From assembly GCF_020905375.1 (NCBI RefSeq), contig NZ_JAJJBU010000009.1, positions 82,229 through 146,228 on the forward strand: DNA of 64,000 bases, in the 5' to 3' direction. Below the pieces are notes generated by a model. That model had not been told where the DNA came from. It saw nothing but the letters and a program-made list of their open reading frames with translations, and ran no database searches. Of this stretch, positions 60,805-64,000 are shown in pieces. The DNA comes from Arthrobacter cryoconiti (lineage in GTDB: Bacteria; Actinomycetota; Actinomycetes; Actinomycetales; Micrococcaceae). Within the stretch, counting starts at the first letter, position 1. The number at the start of each line of letters is the position of its first letter. The position numbers and the translations under genes are program-made.

Positions 60805-61937
60805 GCCTGACCCGGCAGCCCAAGGATGTCCGCACCCCCAGTATTCGAACCCCCAGTATTCGAACCCTCAGTATTCGCGCCGTAGAGTCCATCGTGCCGG
60901 GGTCCGCCTTGCCAGACGCTGCCGCCGCGTGGTTACGAGGGCAGCGTAAGGCACAGCGCCGCCGTCGTGCGGGGATCACTGCAGTGCTGGCCGCCGTCGT
61001 GCTGGGGCTTCTTGCTGTGAACATCCTGCTAGGCAGCTACACCGTCACAATTTCCGACTTTTTGCGGATGCTAGGTGGGGAGGAAATCCCCGGAGCCAGT
61101 TTCATCGTTATGGAGAACAAGCTGCCACAGGCAATTTTAGGGCTGCTGGCCGGGGCCTCGTTTGGTGTTGCCGGAGCTATCTTCCAAACAATGCTGCGCA
61201 ATCCTTTGGCTAGTCCGGACATTATCGGTATCAGTTACGGGGCAAGCGCCATGGCCGTTGCCGCGATCGTGCTCTTTGGCATCGGTGGGGTTGGGGTTTC
61301 CGTGGCGGCCCTCGCTGGAGCTCTCGTTGTGGCGCTTCTGATCACCGGGCTTTCACGCGGCCGAGGGGGTACAGGATTGATTCTGGTGGGCATTGGTGCC
61401 GCAGCGTTCTTGCAGGCGGCAGTAACTTTCCTGCTCTCCAGAGCGAACATTAATAACGCTCGCGACGCCATGGTGTGGCTGACCGGTTCGCTCAATTCCG
61501 CGGACTGGAACCGCGTGAACGTGCTGGCAGTGGCGTTGGCTATATTGCTGCCGCTGAGCGTGGTGGGGGCTAGGGAACTACGCGCCCTGTCTCTGGGCGA
61601 TGACACCGCCGCCGGGTTGGGTACCAACGTTTCCCGGGCCCGACTCTTCTTGACGGTGCTAGGTGTCCTTTTGGCCGCACTACCCACGGCGGCCGCCGGA
61701 CCCATAGCGTTCGTTGCGTTCTTATCCGGGCCCATAGCCAAACGTCTTAATCGAGGATCGGCTTCGCTGCCGCTGGCAGCACTGACGGGCTCCGCAATTG
61801 TGCTGGCCGCCAACTTCGTCGCTGTCAATGCCATACCCGGCACAGCCCTGCCTGTAGGTGTGGTGACCGGTGCACTTGGGGCTCCGTTCCTGTTATGGCT
61901 TCTTATTTCCACCAACCGTTCCAATCAAGGAGCATGA
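60801..61937 (+). CDS. Iron-siderophore ABC transporter permease (FecCD family)
   Basis: A 378-residue second FecCD permease. The family core has GLLAGASFGVAGAIFQTMLR, NPLASPDIIGISYGASAMAV and AAGPIAFVAFLSGPIAKRLN. The GTG start overlaps the previous stop. The first 20 residues carry an unusual threefold repeat, TPSIR-TPSIR-TLSIR, from a 15-bp tandem DNA repeat. The helices follow from about residue 55. It is the heterodimer partner of the preceding permease. Confidence 0.94.
   Translation: MSLTRQPKDVRTPSIRTPSIRTLSIRAVESIVPGSALPDAAAAWLRGQRKAQRRRRAGITAVLAAVVLGLLAVNILLGSYTVTISDFLRMLGGEEIPGASFIVMENKLPQAILGLLAGASFGVAGAIFQTMLRNPLASPDIIGISYGASAMAVAAIVLFGIGGVGVSVAALAGALVVALLITGLSRGRGGTGLILVGIGAAAFLQAAVTFLLSRANINNARDAMVWLTGSLNSADWNRVNVLAVALAILLPLSVVGARELRALSLGDDTAAGLGTNVSRARLFLTVLGVLLAALPTAAAGPIAFVAFLSGPIAKRLNRGSASLPLAALTGSAIVLAANFVAVNAIPGTALPVGVVTGALGAPFLLWLLISTNRSNQGA
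60834..60878. repeat. 15-bp tandem repeat, three copies
   Basis: The unit ACCCCCAGTATTCGA occurs at 60834-60848 and 60849-60863 and, with two changes, at 60864-60878. It encodes the Thr-Pro-Ser-Ile-Arg repeats at the N-terminus of the second siderophore permease. The period is a multiple of three, so the copy number can vary without a frameshift. Confidence 0.92.
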
Positions 61938-61938
61938 G

Positions 61939-62823
61939 ATGGCATCAAAATCTTCACACGGGGGCGCAACGCTTCATGCGCGTGAACTCACTTTGGGCTA
62001 CACCGGTGATCCCATCGTTGACGCGCTCTCGCTGGAGTTGCCAGCTGGCAAAGTGACGATCATCGTGGGCGCCAACGCGTGCGGAAAATCAACCCTGCTG
62101 CGGGGGATGGCCAGGCTACTCAAGCCGGGTGCCGGCGTCGTGCATCTGGACGGAGAGGACATTCACAAGGTACCGACCAGGGCGTTGGCGCGCAGGCTGG
62201 GGATCCTGCCGCAGACGCCCACAGCCCCCGATGGCATCACAGTGACGGAGTTGGTGGGTCGCGGCCGTACGCCCCATCAAGGCCTGTTCCGGCAGTGGAA
62301 TGGGAACGACGACGACGCCGTGGCGGCCGCTCTCACCGTCACGGGAACATTGGATTTGGGGTCGCGGAACATTGACGAACTCTCGGGTGGGCAGCGTCAA
62401 CGGGTGTGGATTGCCATGGCACTCGCGCAGGAAACCGACGTGCTCCTTCTGGACGAGCCCACAACTTACCTGGACCTGGCGCATCAGGTGGAGGTCTTGG
62501 ATGTGGTCTCTGAGCTCAATGCCAGACGCGGGACCACGGTGGCCATTGTGCTGCACGACCTCAATCTGGCTGCCCGCTACGCCGATCACCTGGTGGCAAT
62601 GAAAAACGGTGCGGTGGTAGCGGAGGGGCTCCCAGGGACTGTGCTCACCGCTGCCCTGGTACGCGAGGTCTTTGGGCTCGAGTCCGTGGTGGTCCCAGAC
62701 CCGGTGACGGGTACTCCGATGGTACTGCCACTGGGCAGGCGCGCAGAACAGCTGGGATTACGGCCCCGTGCCAGCACGGTAGTGGGCGCTGACGATGTAT
62801 TTAAGGAGGAGGTTTGGGCATGA
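61939..62823 (+). CDS. Iron-siderophore ABC transporter ATPase
   Basis: A 294-residue ATPase of the FepC/FhuC type from the ATG at 61939. Walker A is VGANACGKSTLLRGMARL near 47, with Asn-Ala-Cys in place of the usual Asn-Gly-Ala/Cys. The signature is LSGGQRQRVWIAMALAQ and Walker B is LLLDEPTTYLDLAHQVEVLD. It energises the two permeases. It begins one base after the permease stop and overlaps the next gene. Confidence 0.95.
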   Translation: MASKSSHGGATLHARELTLGYTGDPIVDALSLELPAGKVTIIVGANACGKSTLLRGMARLLKPGAGVVHLDGEDIHKVPTRALARRLGILPQTPTAPDGITVTELVGRGRTPHQGLFRQWNGNDDDAVAAALTVTGTLDLGSRNIDELSGGQRQRVWIAMALAQETDVLLLDEPTTYLDLAHQVEVLDVVSELNARRGTTVAIVLHDLNLAARYADHLVAMKNGAVVAEGLPGTVLTAALVREVFGLESVVVPDPVTGTPMVLPLGRRAEQLGLRPRASTVVGADDVFKEEVWA

Positions 62824-63842
62824 GCGTAGTTGTTCAGGAATCCGATGCGGGGTACATCCCGCTGGCGGAGGATCCGCTCACACCGATGCGGGTGTTCGGG
62901 CTCAAAGTGTCAAAACTGGAGTCGCTGAGCCCACATTTTAGGCGCATCACGTTCACTGGTCCTAGTCTTGACTACTTTGGTACAGGGCCGCACGGAGGGA
63001 CCCTAGATCTGCGGATCAAGGTGCTCATCCCATCTCCTGGGCATCCGTTGCCACCGCTGAGGCATGTGCGTGGTTCGCTCCAACAGGACTGGTATCAGCG
63101 GTGGCGTGCCCAAGATGAATCGATGCGCGGGGTCATGCGCACCTACACGGTTCGGGCGCTGCGGCCCGCCGTTGCGGGCTCCTCCGAGCACTCTGCGGGC
63201 TCCCGTGTTAGCTCGCCTGCACCGGTTGAATTGGACATCGACTTTGTGCTCCACTTGGACGGGGCCACGGGTTCTTCTGGTCCCGCCGCGCAGTGGGCCG
63301 CAGCGGCACAGCTGGGTGATGAGTTGACGCTGATCGGCCCGTGTGCGCGATCAGGCGATTGCACGGGTATTGAATTTTCTCCCGGTAACGCGGACAGGGT
63401 TCTTCTGGTGGGTGATGAGACGGCAGTGCCCGCCATTGCCGCCATTCTGGAAACCCTGCCACCACATGTTGCTGGGCATGCGGTGTTGGAGGTGCCGTCG
63501 TCGGCCGATTTCTTGGACATTTCCACACGAGCCAATGTAGAGGTGCGCTGGCATGCGCGTAATGGACAGACACACGGGGAATTGATGGATCGAGACGTCC
63601 GCACGGTCATTGTGCCTGCTGCTTGCCAGCGCGGTCAGGAACCAGAAGACGTGAATGTGGATGAGGCGATCCTGTGGGAGACGCCGGAAGCCACACCCGG
63701 GCATGGACTCTATGCCTGGATCGCCGGTGAAGCCGCGGCAATCCGCACTTTGCGCCGTTATCTGGTGGCAGAAGTCGGCATGGACCGCGAAGCTGTGGCG
63801 TTCATGGGCTATTGGCGCCAGGGGAAGGCGTTGCCGCAGTAG
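62820..63842 (+). CDS. Siderophore-interacting FAD-dependent reductase (SIP)
   Basis: A 340-residue siderophore-interacting protein from the ATG at 62820, behind GGAGGAGG-like bases and overlapping the ATPase stop. The FAD domain starts LSPHFRRITFTGPSLDYFG and has MRTYTVRALRP (flavin-binding Arg-x-Tyr-Thr). The nucleotide domain has LLVGDETAVPAIAAIL near 205 and ends AFMGYWRQGKA, with the typical GYWR-x-G. It reduces ferric siderophore in the cytoplasm to release iron and is the last gene of the operon. Confidence 0.95.
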   Translation: MSVVVQESDAGYIPLAEDPLTPMRVFGLKVSKLESLSPHFRRITFTGPSLDYFGTGPHGGTLDLRIKVLIPSPGHPLPPLRHVRGSLQQDWYQRWRAQDESMRGVMRTYTVRALRPAVAGSSEHSAGSRVSSPAPVELDIDFVLHLDGATGSSGPAAQWAAAAQLGDELTLIGPCARSGDCTGIEFSPGNADRVLLVGDETAVPAIAAILETLPPHVAGHAVLEVPSSADFLDISTRANVEVRWHARNGQTHGELMDRDVRTVIVPAACQRGQEPEDVNVDEAILWETPEATPGHGLYAWIAGEAAAIRTLRRYLVAEVGMDREAVAFMGYWRQGKALPQ

Positions 63843-63858
63843 TTTGCGATGGCCGGGC

Positions 63859-64000
63859 GGCGGGCGGCGTGCCTGCCTGTCTGCCTGTCTGCCAGCGACG
63901 GCGTGCCAAAGTGCTGAGGGACCCTGAAATTTCAGGGTCCCTCAGCACTTTGGCACGCCGTCGCTGGCAGACAGGCAGACAGGCAGGCACGCCGCCCGCC
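63859..64000. repeat. Perfect spacer-less palindrome of at least 142 bp at the window end
   Basis: Every base from 63859 to 63929 pairs with its partner from 64000 back to 63930 (position sum 127859), with no mismatch and no loop. The core is GGGACCCTGAAATTTCAGGG. The outer arms contain TGCC/TGTC tetranucleotide repeats and a GC-rich end. The window stops inside it, so its true length is unknown. It starts 17 bp after the siderophore reductase stop and may act as a terminator, be a repetitive palindromic element, or be an assembly fold-back. Confidence 0.9.

Noticed and set aside
1..64000. CRISPR array, prophage, tRNA or rRNA
   Set aside because: No regularly spaced repeats, phage structural genes, cloverleaf sequences or rRNA segments were found on either strand by eye.

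Overview
The window looks like a chromosomal segment of a high-GC Gram-positive bacterium, most likely a Micrococcaceae relative of Arthrobacter. The reasons are the moderately high GC with GTG and TTG starts, a PucR regulator divergent from alanine dehydrogenase, a DtxR/IdeR-type iron box, an LAXTG sorting signal, a Tat-exported PHP-domain hydrolase and many 1-4 bp start/stop overlaps. No rRNA, tRNA, CRISPR array or prophage was seen. About 60 intact genes and at least six broken ones can be supported; everything was read by eye without database searches.

Layout. Positions 1-735 hold no convincing gene. A GMC oxidoreductase (736-2256) and a serine-recombinase relic follow. From 9822 down to 3083 runs a seven-gene minus-strand operon: MFS importer, RidA, a D-serine-dehydratase-like PLP enzyme, N-acyl-D-amino-acid deacylase, KDG-type PfkB kinase, KDPG aldolase and rhodanese. 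A DauR/YheO-type regulator is divergent at 9962. I read this as a possible route from an N-acylated 2-amino sugar acid (N-acetyl-D-glucosaminate would fit) through 2-keto-3-deoxygluconate to pyruvate and glyceraldehyde-3-phosphate. Positions 10724-11672 are a gene graveyard with an IS21 istA remnant.

From 11673 to 15102 there are two regulator/enzyme pairs (MarR with an alpha/beta hydrolase, TetR with a quinone-oxidoreductase-like enzyme), each with clear inverted-repeat operators between the genes. Next come an aromatic/histidinol-phosphate aminotransferase, a 2-oxoacid dehydrogenase operon (E1 alpha, E1 beta, E2, no E3), a DJ-1/PfpI protein, a tandem GNAT protein, a membrane protein and a phosphotransferase. 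A decayed EamA/MarR pair precedes a secreted-protein group (PHP hydrolase, LATTG surface protein, SGNH hydrolase).

Positions 27900-36400 hold an aminotransferase, alanine dehydrogenase and its PucR regulator, a MobA-like nucleotidyltransferase overlapping a helix-turn-helix gene, a Gfo/Idh/MocA dehydrogenase, an MFS transporter and a TauE/SafE exporter. Positions 36500-47200 hold DUF2079 and DUF456 membrane proteins, two thioesterase-fold proteins, an F420-NADP-reductase-like protein, RraA, a large FAD/Fe-S dehydrogenase, a universal stress protein with a textbook terminator, and an acyl-CoA dehydrogenase gene split by one TAA codon.

A GH38 alpha-mannosidase and a GH5-like hydrolase form a two-gene operon. 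A class-C serine hydrolase, a four-gene OpuB/OpuC-type osmolyte ABC operon, a glutathionyl-hydroquinone-reductase-like protein and a MarR regulator follow. The last block is an iron-siderophore uptake operon (binding lipoprotein, two permeases, ATPase, siderophore-interacting reductase) behind a DtxR/IdeR-like box. The window ends inside a perfect spacer-less palindrome of at least 142 bp.
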